Assembly (NCBI GenBank): GCA_000997475.1
Contig: LCEC01000027.1
Coordinates: forward strand, 1-11,191
DNA length: 11,191 nucleotides
Source: Parcubacteria group bacterium GW2011_GWB1_42_6
GTDB lineage: Bacteria; Patescibacteriota; Minisyncoccia; Portnoybacterales; GWB1-42-6
Direction: 5' to 3'
In this document: positions 1 to 6,077 of the stretch, piece by piece
Layout: every line of letters starts with the position of its first letter
Position numbering within the stretch: position 1 is the first letter of the stretch
Notes under the pieces: model-generated
The model's database searches: none
What the model was told of the DNA's origin: nothing
What the model saw: the letters and a program-made list of their open reading frames with translations, nothing else
Made by a program: the position numbers and the translations under genes

Positions 1-166
1 ATATTTATCCTCGTGTTTCTCTATGCGCTCTTTGGCCTTTCCAATTTTGCCTTAATTATCTTTGCAAATTCAATCGTAGCATAGGGGGGAACGGGGACAT
101 GACCCATTTCTTTATTTATGATATATTTTAAATGAAATAAACGGGTCATGTCCCCGTTTGACCGTT
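1..166. repeat. Hairpin-bearing repeat, copy 1 (truncated by window edge)
   Basis: Positions 1-79 match 2275-2353 base for base by eye, and 83-166 match 2372-2455. The right part carries a perfect 16-bp inverted repeat, AACGGGGACATGACCC at 90-105 and its reverse complement at 143-158, around a 37-nt AT-rich spacer. Copy 1 differs from copy 2 by lacking one of two tandem AGGGGGGAACGGGGACAT units. The repeat probably continues left of the window. Similar GGGGACATGACCC-type palindromes are known to me next to transposase genes in environmental bacteria, so a REP- or MITE-like element is the best reading. No transposase is encoded inside it. Confidence 0.85.
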
Positions 167-294
167 GAATTTCTGATATTTATTGTTGCCACGATATTCG
201 CCTCCGACAAAGATGTTTGAGCAAAAACAAACAAAGGCGTTAAAAATAAAGAAAATAACAACAAACTAAAAAAAAGATTTTTTTTAATAAACAT
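112..294 (-). pseudogene. Secreted protein N-terminal fragment, truncated by repeat copy 1
   Basis: The 60-codon frame starts with a strong Sec signal peptide: a lysine pair, a hydrophobic core of about 18 residues and a likely cleavage after VFA near residue 25. A short mature stretch with SEANIVATINIRNS follows. At about residue 41 the reading frame enters the hairpin repeat, whose right edge is at 166, and the last ~19 residues are simply translated repeat ending at a chance stop. An extended -10 promoter lies about 50 nt upstream, so the fragment may still be transcribed. There is no good Shine-Dalgarno just before the ATG. I cannot name the protein. I read it as a secreted-protein gene disrupted by insertion, with its remaining part lost or left of the window. 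Confidence 0.55.
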
Positions 295-342
295 AAAAAA
301 GATTAAAAAAATATAATTATCGCTTCTTAATTTCCTTTTAAC

Positions 343-351
343 ATTATATCA
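343..351 (-). promoter_or_regulatory. Extended -10 promoter upstream of the truncated secreted-protein gene
   Basis: On the minus strand the sequence reads TGATATAAT, a consensus TATAAT preceded by TG and one base. No convincing -35 is seen at 16-18 nt, as is usual for extended -10 promoters. Transcription would begin near 336 and run into the truncated secreted-protein gene at 294. Confidence 0.4.
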
Positions 352-383
352 CAATTGCCTATCAAATTGATGTGTGGATAACT

Positions 384-418
384 AAAAACAACCTTGAAAT
401 TCAAATCTCAAGGTTGTT
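384..418 (-). terminator. Rho-independent terminator of the PQQ-propeller gene
   Basis: A perfect 11-bp stem, AACAACCTTGA at 387-397 and its complement at 408-418, encloses a 10-nt loop. On the minus strand it is followed by a run of five T (the last two are the stem end), 14 nt past the stop codon of the beta-propeller gene. Confidence 0.8.
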
Positions 419-431
419 GCAAACTCCTTTC

Positions 432-2048
432 TTATTTCATTAAAATAACTCTTTTTGCTTCTAGAAATTCTCCTCCGCCGGATCGCATCACATAAAAATA
501 GATGCCCGAAGAATATCCCGAAGCGTTCCAAACAACTGAATGGCTTCCCTGCTCGCTTTTTCCGCTGGCAAGCGCGGCCACTTTTTGCCCGGCGGAATTA
601 TAGATATCAATCGAGATATCGATTTTTTCCGCCAAAAAATAAGGAATCACCACTTTGGCATTGAAGGGATTGGGATACGCATTGCCCAAAGAAAAACCAT
701 CGGACTTATAATCTTCTGCTCCAACACCGGAAATTATTATTTGGTCCGCTCTGGCCGTATGCTGCGGATCCCGAGCATACATCGGCCACGGAGTTTCGGC
801 CAGAATGTCTCCGCCGCTGTCGATGGCATATAGGCAACTATCGGCGCAACCGAAATAAAGAATGCCTTTTGGGTCAATTACGGCTGAAGAATAAATCCCT
901 TTGCCGATTTCGCATTCCCACCTTATACTTCCGTTTTCGGCGTTAACTGCAAAAAATTTCCCGCCCCTTATGCCGACTCGAGCGCCCAAATATAGGGTTT
1001 TGCTCTTTCCAAGCAAAGGAGTAGCAATAACATAAGATCCAATACTGGTCATCCAGATATCTTCCCCTGTGCTCATTTTTAGAGCCGAGACCTCTCCATA
1101 CATATTGGCGAAATAAACAATGTCGCCAAACGGAGAAATTACCGGAGAACACCCTATTCCGTAAGGAAAATTAGTCCTCAAACCGAATTTACGGCTCCAG
1201 ATTGTTTTTCCTGTTGCATTCACAGCGTAGAAATCATGCCCAACGGTACCAAAGAAAAGATTCCCGTCGGCATCGATAGCGGGAGGACCGAACACCTGAT
1301 TCTTGAATATGCTTTTATTGGGGAATGTCCCGGGTTCGAGCTCAAAAAACCATTTCTGACGGCCATTTTTGTCAAAAGACCAAAGACCAGTTGTGGTTAT
1401 ATTCTCCCCCGAAGTATTCACTGAAAAACCATAAGCGTTAAAATAAACTTCTCCTTGCGAACCGATCGATAAAGAGCCGACTCCCGAACGATATGTGGCT
1501 GATAAGACCTTCGCGCTCCAAATTATTTCCCCGCTGCCAATGTTCATCAGACTGAAATTTTCAGTACCGATATGGGAAACGTAAAAAAAATTATCCGGAT
1601 TCGCGCTGGGAGAACCGTAATCTTGCCCTATTTTGCGTTTGATTTTCAACTCACCGTCAGAAGAAAGCATATAAATATAGCTTTCCCCCTTTCCTTCCTG
1701 TCCGGGAGAATTTGAAAAATAAATCATCCCGTCTTTGTCAATTATGGGCGATCCAAGAATTTCGTTCTCTGATTTTACGCGCCACTTCTGGGTACCATCG
1801 GGTTTAATGGCATAAAAATAACTGTCAAGACACCCAAAATAAATAGTTCCGTCCGGCCCCAATGCGGGAGAAGAAAAAATTTGACCTCCGGCTCTGTACT
1901 TCCAAATAATTTTTCCAGCCTCTGACGCAAACCTGGGTTGATCTGTGATTGCTAACTTGGCGACTCCATTGCTCTCGGCCCGGATTTGCCCGCAAAACAG
2001 GGCAAAAACGGCCACGATCGCAAACGCGATTTTGATCAACTTTTCCAT
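432..2048 (-). CDS. Secreted PQQ-like beta-propeller protein with C-terminal YPNPFN sorting-type domain
   Basis: The 538-residue product has a Sec signal peptide at about 1-24 (MEKLIKIAFAIVAVFALFCG, likely cut after IRA). Repeated blades then carry the PQQ/BamB-type tryptophan signature: GKIIWKY, GTQKWRV, GEIIWSA, GRQKWFF, GKTIWSR, GEDIWMT and GSIRWEC, with one blade (GELKIKRK) lacking the Trp. This suggests an eight-bladed propeller of the ligand-free outer-surface type rather than a quinoprotein dehydrogenase. A WPMYARDPQHT motif closes the propeller. The last ~85 residues (YPNPFN, then IYNSAGQKV, SGIYFYVM) are the FlgD-like/type IX sorting C-terminal domain. The start at 2048 has AAGGAG 9 nt upstream and opens the signal peptide. 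A second identical SD-ATG lies 46 nt further upstream, out of frame. The gene is monocistronic, with promoter at 2199-2228 and terminator at 384-418. Its role is probably surface-exposed binding or scaffolding; the substrate is unknown. Confidence 0.88.
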   Translation of the reverse strand: MEKLIKIAFAIVAVFALFCGQIRAESNGVAKLAITDQPRFASEAGKIIWKYRAGGQIFSSPALGPDGTIYFGCLDSYFYAIKPDGTQKWRVKSENEILGSPIIDKDGMIYFSNSPGQEGKGESYIYMLSSDGELKIKRKIGQDYGSPSANPDNFFYVSHIGTENFSLMNIGSGEIIWSAKVLSATYRSGVGSLSIGSQGEVYFNAYGFSVNTSGENITTTGLWSFDKNGRQKWFFELEPGTFPNKSIFKNQVFGPPAIDADGNLFFGTVGHDFYAVNATGKTIWSRKFGLRTNFPYGIGCSPVISPFGDIVYFANMYGEVSALKMSTGEDIWMTSIGSYVIATPLLGKSKTLYLGARVGIRGGKFFAVNAENGSIRWECEIGKGIYSSAVIDPKGILYFGCADSCLYAIDSGGDILAETPWPMYARDPQHTARADQIIISGVGAEDYKSDGFSLGNAYPNPFNAKVVIPYFLAEKIDISIDIYNSAGQKVAALASGKSEQGSHSVVWNASGYSSGIYFYVMRSGGGEFLEAKRVILMK

Positions 2049-2118
2049 GTTTTTCTCCTTGATGGAAATGTTCGATTTTGATCAACTTTTCCATGTTTTT
2101 CTCCTTGATGGAAATGTT
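2027..2118. repeat. 46-bp tandem duplication spanning the ribosome binding site and start codon
   Basis: Positions 2027-2072 and 2073-2118 are identical by eye. Each unit contains, on the minus strand, the SD AAGGAG, the ATG and the first codons MEKLIKI of the propeller gene. The 46-nt period is not a multiple of three, so the upstream ATG at 2094 opens an 89-codon frame that differs from the real one and runs well into the gene. Confidence 0.95.
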
Positions 2119-2198
2119 TGGTTCGTTGGTTTTTCGCTAAATATTCTATTTTAAATGTTCTCTCCTTTGTTCAAAATTCGCCCTTATCTGTTCCATAT

Positions 2199-2228
2199 AC
2201 AATACAAAAATAACCTTGCGCTTGTCAA
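2199..2228 (-). promoter_or_regulatory. Sigma70-type promoter for the PQQ-propeller gene
   Basis: On the minus strand a perfect TTGACA (2223-2228) is followed after 18 nt by TATTGT (2199-2204). Transcription would begin near 2192, giving a leader of about 145 nt that includes both copies of the duplicated start region. Confidence 0.7.
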
Positions 2229-2274
2229 GACAAAAGAAATATCCTCAACCTATTCATCAAAAACAAAAAACACC

Positions 2275-2469
2275 ATATTTATCCTCGTGTTTCTCTATGC
2301 GCTCTTTGGCCTTTCCAATTTTGCCTTAATTATCTTTGCAAATTCAATCGTAGAGGGGGGAACGGGGACATAGGGGGGAACGGGGACATGACCCATTTCT
2401 TTATTTATGATATATTTTAAATGAAATAAACGGGTCATGTCCCCGTTTGACCGTTTTCGTTTGACCGTT
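2275..2469. repeat. Hairpin-bearing repeat, copy 2, with duplicated ends
   Basis: This is the second copy of the repeat at 1-166. The perfect 16-bp stem lies at 2379-2394 and 2432-2447 with a 37-nt spacer identical to copy 1. Both ends are doubled: AGGGGGGAACGGGGACAT occurs at 2354-2371 and 2372-2389, and CGTTTGACCGTT at 2444-2455 and 2458-2469. The match with copy 1 ends at 2455; the extra right-end unit runs to 2469, directly before the transposase fragment. Doubled ends fit insertion of one copy into the end of an older copy. Confidence 0.85.
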
Positions 2470-2470
2470 A

Positions 2471-2659
2471 ATGCAAGAATGGCACAGGCGAGGATATTTT
2501 GATTCAAGAGAGAAAAGACGGAGATTCCTTTATTCTTACGTTAATTGGTACAACCATGTCAGACCCCATCAATCTTTAGACGGAAAAACCCCTTTGCAAC
2601 GCTTAAAAGAATATTTCACCCGGATCCAAGAAGATTTAAAAAGTGTAAGGAACGCGTGA
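2471..2659 (+). pseudogene. Transposase (IS3/IS481-type integrase core) C-terminal fragment
   Basis: The frame encodes QEWHRRGYFDS followed by WYNHVRPHQSLDGKTPLQRL. This is the characteristic end of DDE integrase-core transposases of the IS481/IS3 kind, around the glutamate-helix region and the YN-RPH-L-G-TP motif. Only about 60 residues remain, whereas full proteins are around 300; the DDE catalytic aspartates are missing. A stop codon in this frame lies at 2462-2464 inside the repeat end, so nothing upstream can be joined. I read it as the relic of an insertion sequence cut off by the hairpin repeat. The ATG at 2471 is internal and there is no SD before it, so expression is unlikely. Confidence 0.8.
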
Positions 2660-2694
2660 CAAATGTACAATTTTAGTTGCGGCACAAAGGCAAA

Positions 2695-2724
2695 TTGACT
2701 TCTCTGCGATAAATATTCTACAAT
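2695..2724 (+). promoter_or_regulatory. Sigma70-type promoter for the NDK-like gene
   Basis: TTGACT (2695-2700), an 18-nt spacer and TACAAT (2719-2724) lie 42 nt before the start codon at 2767. A strong Shine-Dalgarno AAGGAGG (2756-2762) follows with a 4-nt spacer to the ATG. Confidence 0.7.
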
Positions 2725-2766
2725 TTAGAAAGTTATTTCACAATTTCAAAAAACTAAGGAGGATAA

Positions 2767-3279
2767 ATGTTTGCCGGCATTTTGCTAACCCCCCGGACAA
2801 TTATCGACGAATTGGCCGATAAAATAATCCGCGATTTGATTAACCAAACTTCCATTAAAATTTTATGGAAGAAATACTGGCGACTCAACACAAAAGAGAT
2901 AGATATAATCTATCCCAAACTAGAAAGAAGGCCATTCCAAGATAATCTGATAAGAAATCTCACCATGGGAGACTCTCTGATTTTATTGGCATCGGGCTCT
3001 GATATTTACAATAAATTAACACGAGCAAAAGGAGAATTCAAAACCATCCATCCAGATGGCCCCAAAGTCACGGGCATAAGACTTAAATATTGGCGGCGCG
3101 AAATGACAGTCAACAAAATATTCTCTCATCCCGCCAATGATTTGTTCTTTGAATATCGAGTTCATACAACCGATTCTATAAAAGAGACATCTGACTTAAT
3201 AGCAATATGCGCCAACAAAGGCGATCTCAAACAGATAGAGAAGGTTGCGCCAGAGTTTATAAAACAAATGCGCCGATAA
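2767..3279 (+). CDS. Divergent nucleoside-diphosphate-kinase-like protein
   Basis: The 170-residue product resembles the ferredoxin-like NDK fold, which transfers phosphate between nucleotides through a phosphohistidine. Residues 49-57 (YPKLERRPF) match the family's Tyr-x-x-x...PF segment and GDSLILLASGSDIYNKL the following strand and helix. GIR (103-105) fits the phosphate-binding Arg105, and RVHTTDS (131-137) fits the catalytic N-x-x-H-G-S-D-S motif with His133. Departures are important: the N-terminal I-K-P-D that contacts ATP reads LLTPRT, the Asn before the histidine is Tyr130, and about 15 extra residues lie between GIR and the histidine. The protein may be a weak or altered kinase, or a regulatory homologue. 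SD AAGGAGG fixes the start. It is monocistronic, and its terminator stem overlaps the last codons. The assignment is by motif reading only. Confidence 0.6.
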   Translation: MFAGILLTPRTIIDELADKIIRDLINQTSIKILWKKYWRLNTKEIDIIYPKLERRPFQDNLIRNLTMGDSLILLASGSDIYNKLTRAKGEFKTIHPDGPKVTGIRLKYWRREMTVNKIFSHPANDLFFEYRVHTTDSIKETSDLIAICANKGDLKQIEKVAPEFIKQMRR

Positions 3280-3303
3280 TCCTAATTAATCGACGCATTT
3301 TTT
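3266..3303 (+). terminator. Shared convergent terminator
   Basis: AAATGCG at 3266-3272 pairs with CGCATTT at 3294-3300. The stem extends by two more pairs after one C-A mismatch, with a loop of about 15 nt, and T runs through 3303 on the plus strand. The left arm lies in the last codons of the NDK-like gene. On the minus strand the same stem ends the methyltransferase operon, with a weaker T-rich tail, so it probably serves both directions. Confidence 0.65.
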
Positions 3304-4020
3304 ATTAAATTGACAATAATGGACTTTATATTCTATGGGAAAATTCACGCCATCACCGCTAAAATCTATCATTTTAGCGCCTTTCAATTTTTTTAAGTGA
3401 TCTAAAAATTCTCTTTCGGTTAAAAATGGCATCATCTCGTCATTTTTAATTTTTTTTACAACTGTTTTCTTTAATTTTAAATCATAAAGCGAATCGGCTA
3501 TCAGAAAAGTCCTCCTATGATTGGTTAATTCTGATATAGACCCGAAGTATCTGCCTCCTGAATTTAAATAAAAAAAGGCCTCGGAAAGAGAACGACAAAC
3601 CAGATCGGTACCATCATACCCTCCGTATTTTCCCTCGAGTTTTTTAGATTCCAATTTTGCCGGCAAGGCATGCTGCGGCAAATTCGCGATAATCACATCG
3701 AATTTTAAATCGTCGGGAATTCTTTCAAAGAGATAACTTTTATAAAACACAACTCTATTTTGGCCGATATTATTCACGCGTAGATTTTTTCTCAATATTT
3801 TTTCCGTGTCGCAAATATCAATCGCCACAACGCTTTTTGCGCCAGACAGCAATGCCCCGATTGTCATATACCCCACCCCGCATCCTATATCCAAGACTGC
3901 TTTTCCATTCAAACCGGAAATGGCAGAAGCAACATTTTTACTAGATCTTGAAACTCCGATATTTTTTAAGGATACGCCATCCAGCTTTATAATTTTATCC
4001 CTAAAAACCAGCTTTGTCAT
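3286..4020 (-). CDS. SAM-dependent methyltransferase, HemK/PrmA-like class I fold
   Basis: The 244-residue product has the class I Rossmann methyltransferase core. Motif I is VLDIGCGVG at residues 42-50, an acidic residue binding the SAM ribose is Asp68 in AIDIC, and motif IV is ANLPQ at 112-116. The N-L-P-Q tetrad replaces the NPPY of HemK/PrmC-type N-methyltransferases, and GGYDGTDLVCRSLSEA resembles their following GGxDGxDL segment, so amino or amide nitrogen methylation is plausible. It lacks the helical N-terminal domain of PrmC, which argues against release-factor methylation. It is the last gene of the five-gene operon. Its ATG overlaps the CofE-like stop as ATGA, so translation is probably coupled. 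I infer tailoring of the operon's product; the substrate is unknown. Confidence 0.8.
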   Translation of the reverse strand: MTKLVFRDKIIKLDGVSLKNIGVSRSSKNVASAISGLNGKAVLDIGCGVGYMTIGALLSGAKSVVAIDICDTEKILRKNLRVNNIGQNRVVFYKSYLFERIPDDLKFDVIIANLPQHALPAKLESKKLEGKYGGYDGTDLVCRSLSEAFFYLNSGGRYFGSISELTNHRRTFLIADSLYDLKLKKTVVKKIKNDEMMPFLTEREFLDHLKKLKGAKMIDFSGDGVNFPIEYKVHYCQFNKKCVD

Positions 4021-4775
4021 TTGCGTTTTTTAATTTTTAGGTCCGCCTCTTTTTTTCCGTCTAAAAATCCATTATATCTCAATTCTCCGACATTTTTTCT
4101 TATCCTTGAAGCCTGATAAGGCTTAACTATTATAGCGGGGATATTTTCCATATTATTTCTGATCATTTCAGCCGCCACGGCAACTCTCATACAATAAAAC
4201 AGTCTTAATCCTCCGGTTGCCCCTATCGGAGTGGCCACAATAGTTGGGCAGCCGATTAAATTGATTCCTTTCTTTCCTCCGGAATCGGAATCTGTAATAA
4301 CCACGTCTATTTTTAAACCCGTATTCTTCCTGATTCCATCAGCAATATTATAAGCTGATAAATTAGGGTCTTTTGAGTAACGAACACCAATTTCTTTTTC
4401 CGGATTTATTTTATCCAAACCAATCATATCTTTATTGCTGATAGGATCATCACCATGCGCCTTTAGCAACTTCCGGGCAAAATCCAAATCACTGATACAT
4501 CGGCTATAATTTTCAATCGTTAATCCATACACAAATCTCCCTTCTAAAATAGCAATTAATTTGGAGGGGAAAACAACGATGTCACCCTCCTCTAAAAGTT
4601 TAGTCCCACTTAGAATCTTAACCAAATCATCCACGGTGGAATTATCATCAATATGAAAATAAACAGGGTGCATCTTTTTGGTAACTCCTGCCCCTTTTCC
4701 CAATGCTCCGGTTATTCCCTTTACGCTGTAATTCACAATATCCGCAAGTAAGCTTATTTCTTTGGAAAATTCCAT
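4017..4775 (-). CDS. CofE-like protein (coenzyme F420-0:L-glutamate ligase family)
   Basis: Recognisable family features are LLEEGDIVVFPSKLIAILEGR (residues 60-80), which matches the GDvvvitSKivsiaEGR strand of CofE, and DVVITDSDS (157-165), matching the VVITDT metal/nucleotide segment. CofE uses GTP to attach glutamate to F420-0. Here the GRPWRNGQ stretch that follows in true CofE is replaced by a Gly-rich GKKGINLIG, and TPIGATGGLRL follows, so another acceptor is likely. No other F420 gene is present in this window. I chose the start at 4775, giving 252 residues, because its ATG shares one base with the upstream stop as TAATG. An in-frame extension to 4838 would overlap the ATP-grasp gene by 64 nt. 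It ends in a 4-nt overlap with the methyltransferase gene. Amide-bond formation in the operon's pathway is inferred. Confidence 0.72.
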   Translation of the reverse strand: MEFSKEISLLADIVNYSVKGITGALGKGAGVTKKMHPVYFHIDDNSTVDDLVKILSGTKLLEEGDIVVFPSKLIAILEGRFVYGLTIENYSRCISDLDFARKLLKAHGDDPISNKDMIGLDKINPEKEIGVRYSKDPNLSAYNIADGIRKNTGLKIDVVITDSDSGGKKGINLIGCPTIVATPIGATGGLRLFYCMRVAVAAEMIRNNMENIPAIIVKPYQASRIRKNVGELRYNGFLDGKKEADLKIKKRK

Positions 4776-5584
4776 TAATTTAATAATTCCAACCAAGCGC
4801 TCCTTATCAAACTCCCTTTCTCTTTGATTAAAAAACACTTATAATTGGAACTCAAATTATAATCAACTATCACCTCTTTATTTTTCACTAAGAAATATTC
4901 TATAGAAAACGATTGAACTCCGATTTTTTTCAGAATAGATCTTATCTGTTTTACTTTTTGGAACGCAAGGGGGGCTTTTATAATTTCGGTTATCACATTA
5001 AATTCCAATCGGTCTCCCCTGATACGAACGTTTTGCGGAAAAGTTAAAGTTTTATCTCCTATGAATTCAGTTCTATAGCAAATTTCGTCATTAACTAAAC
5101 TCTGGGCTACTTGTTTTTTATCATTAAATACCGGCTCTTCGACCAAATCCGAATAGCTATTTATCACTTTTAATGTTTTGTTTCTTCCGGAATTATTATT
5201 CTTTAGAAGGACGGGAAATAATAATGATTTCTTGTCCTTTTTAAGATCTTCCAAAAGAATGGTCGGCGCGAACGATAACCCATTTGATTTAAAAAATATA
5301 TTTTGCTTTATTCTGTCGCATTCCAGAAAAAAACCACCGAGAGAGTTGATTATATAGGATCCTTTCTTCCGTTTAAATTCATTTAATAAATTAGACACAT
5401 CTTCTTTCTTATATCGTTCATACACACTTGCGTATAAACGATTAATAATATAATCGGAATCAGCTATTCTTTTTTTATCACCTGGACTTACTAAAATAAC
5501 ATCGAAATTACATTTTAACTGCTTGATTAGCCACCTATCGGAAAAATCCTTATTCTCGCCTAAATAACAAATTTTCTTTAGCAT
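4775..5584 (-). CDS. RimK-like ATP-grasp ligase
   Basis: The 269-residue product reads like an ATP-grasp enzyme that joins a carboxylate to an amine through an acyl-phosphate. IINSLGGFFLECDRIKQN (78-95) and the later LSFAPTILLED match the N-S...D-K...P-T linker of RimK-type ligases. FPVLLKNNNSGRNKTLKV (123-140) matches the FPVvvKp-GSrG nucleotide loop with Lys128. VGVQSFSIEY-like strand 222-230 and VIVDYNLSSNY (238-248) carry the acidic and Asn metal ligands, here Glu229, Asp241 and Asn243; the usual E-x-N is D-x-N. The glycine loop is poorer in Gly than typical. The gene starts 22 nt after the Nudix stop and ends in a TAATG overlap with the CofE-like gene, so it is mid-operon. Together with the CofE-like protein it gives the operon two candidate amide ligases. 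Substrates are unknown. Confidence 0.7.
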   Translation of the reverse strand: MLKKICYLGENKDFSDRWLIKQLKCNFDVILVSPGDKKRIADSDYIINRLYASVYERYKKEDVSNLLNEFKRKKGSYIINSLGGFFLECDRIKQNIFFKSNGLSFAPTILLEDLKKDKKSLLFPVLLKNNNSGRNKTLKVINSYSDLVEEPVFNDKKQVAQSLVNDEICYRTEFIGDKTLTFPQNVRIRGDRLEFNVITEIIKAPLAFQKVKQIRSILKKIGVQSFSIEYFLVKNKEVIVDYNLSSNYKCFLIKEKGSLIRSAWLELLN

Positions 5585-5606
5585 CTTCTTTGGCTCCCAA
5601 ATTATA

Positions 5607-6077
5607 CTAAGCCATTTTCTTTATTAAATAGTGAGCTGCCCCCTCCAGCGGCCCTCTGACAAAATATTTTTTGTAATTTTTTTTATTTAAATCAACCCAG
5701 ACATAATTCTTGTGTTCATCCGAAAGAGCAATTTCTCCGCCATTAAATTCCGCCTCAAAAAAGATCCATAAAATATACTGCTTTTGTTTGGTGATTTTGG
5801 AAATATATGTATGCCTGCTGATGGCGACAGGAATATCCTTTATTTTGCAAAGAATTTTCTTTCCAAGCTCCTCAAGCAATTCTCTTCTGATTATTTTAGA
5901 AAACTGCAAGTCTTTTTCACTCTCTCTTATCCTCCCGCCGGGAAAGTCATAAAAGCCGGCCATGGAGCTATTTTCGGGCATTTCAAGCAATAATATTTCC
6001 TTCTTTTTATTTTTAATAAAAAATTTCAACGAGACTTCAAATTTGGCGTTCTCTGAAGATATAATTTTATTTTTCAT
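5607..6077 (-). CDS. Nudix hydrolase
   Basis: The 156-residue product has a clear Nudix fold signature: GFYDFPGG (41-48) leads into a Nudix box with Gly48, Glu54 and RELLEELGKK at 65-74, which coordinate Mg2+ for cleavage of a nucleoside diphosphate linked to another moiety. Between Glu54 and Arg65 there are 10 residues where the classical box has 7, a three-residue insertion. The C-terminal SDEHKNYVWVDLN matches the conserved E/H-x-x-WV strand of MutT/NudG-like enzymes. Its ATG overlaps the end of the PEP mutase-like gene by 11 nt, and no SD is visible, so coupling to upstream translation is likely. It could be a housekeeping sanitiser, but its place inside the operon suggests it acts on a nucleotide-linked intermediate. 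Confidence 0.88.
   Translation of the reverse strand: MKNKIISSENAKFEVSLKFFIKNKKKEILLLEMPENSSMAGFYDFPGGRIRESEKDLQFSKIIRRELLEELGKKILCKIKDIPVAISRHTYISKITKQKQYILWIFFEAEFNGGEIALSDEHKNYVWVDLNKKNYKKYFVRGPLEGAAHYLIKKMA

Noticed and set aside
1825..2094. 89-codon minus-strand frame with a perfect SD and ATG
   Set aside because: It arises from the duplicated start of the propeller gene and is then translated out of frame. The sequence has no family character, so I report it as a consequence of the duplication and not as a gene.
2252..2318. Short minus-strand peptide GKAKERIEKHEDKYGVF resembling the helical end of small antitoxin-like proteins
   Set aside because: Only about 22 residues are open between stops, and it lies partly in the repeat; too short to support a gene or relic.
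2155..2373. Plus-strand hydrophobic 72-residue frame
   Set aside because: It covers the minus-strand promoter and the repeat, has no SD, and half of it is repeat sequence also present at the window start.
3286..4020. PrmC/HemK release-factor methyltransferase
   Set aside because: It lacks the N-terminal helical domain and has NLPQ instead of NPPY; the operon context also argues for another substrate.
4017..4775. Evidence for coenzyme F420 biosynthesis
   Set aside because: Only a CofE-like protein is present, lacking the GRPWRNGQ motif, and no CofC, CofD, CofG or CofH is in the window.
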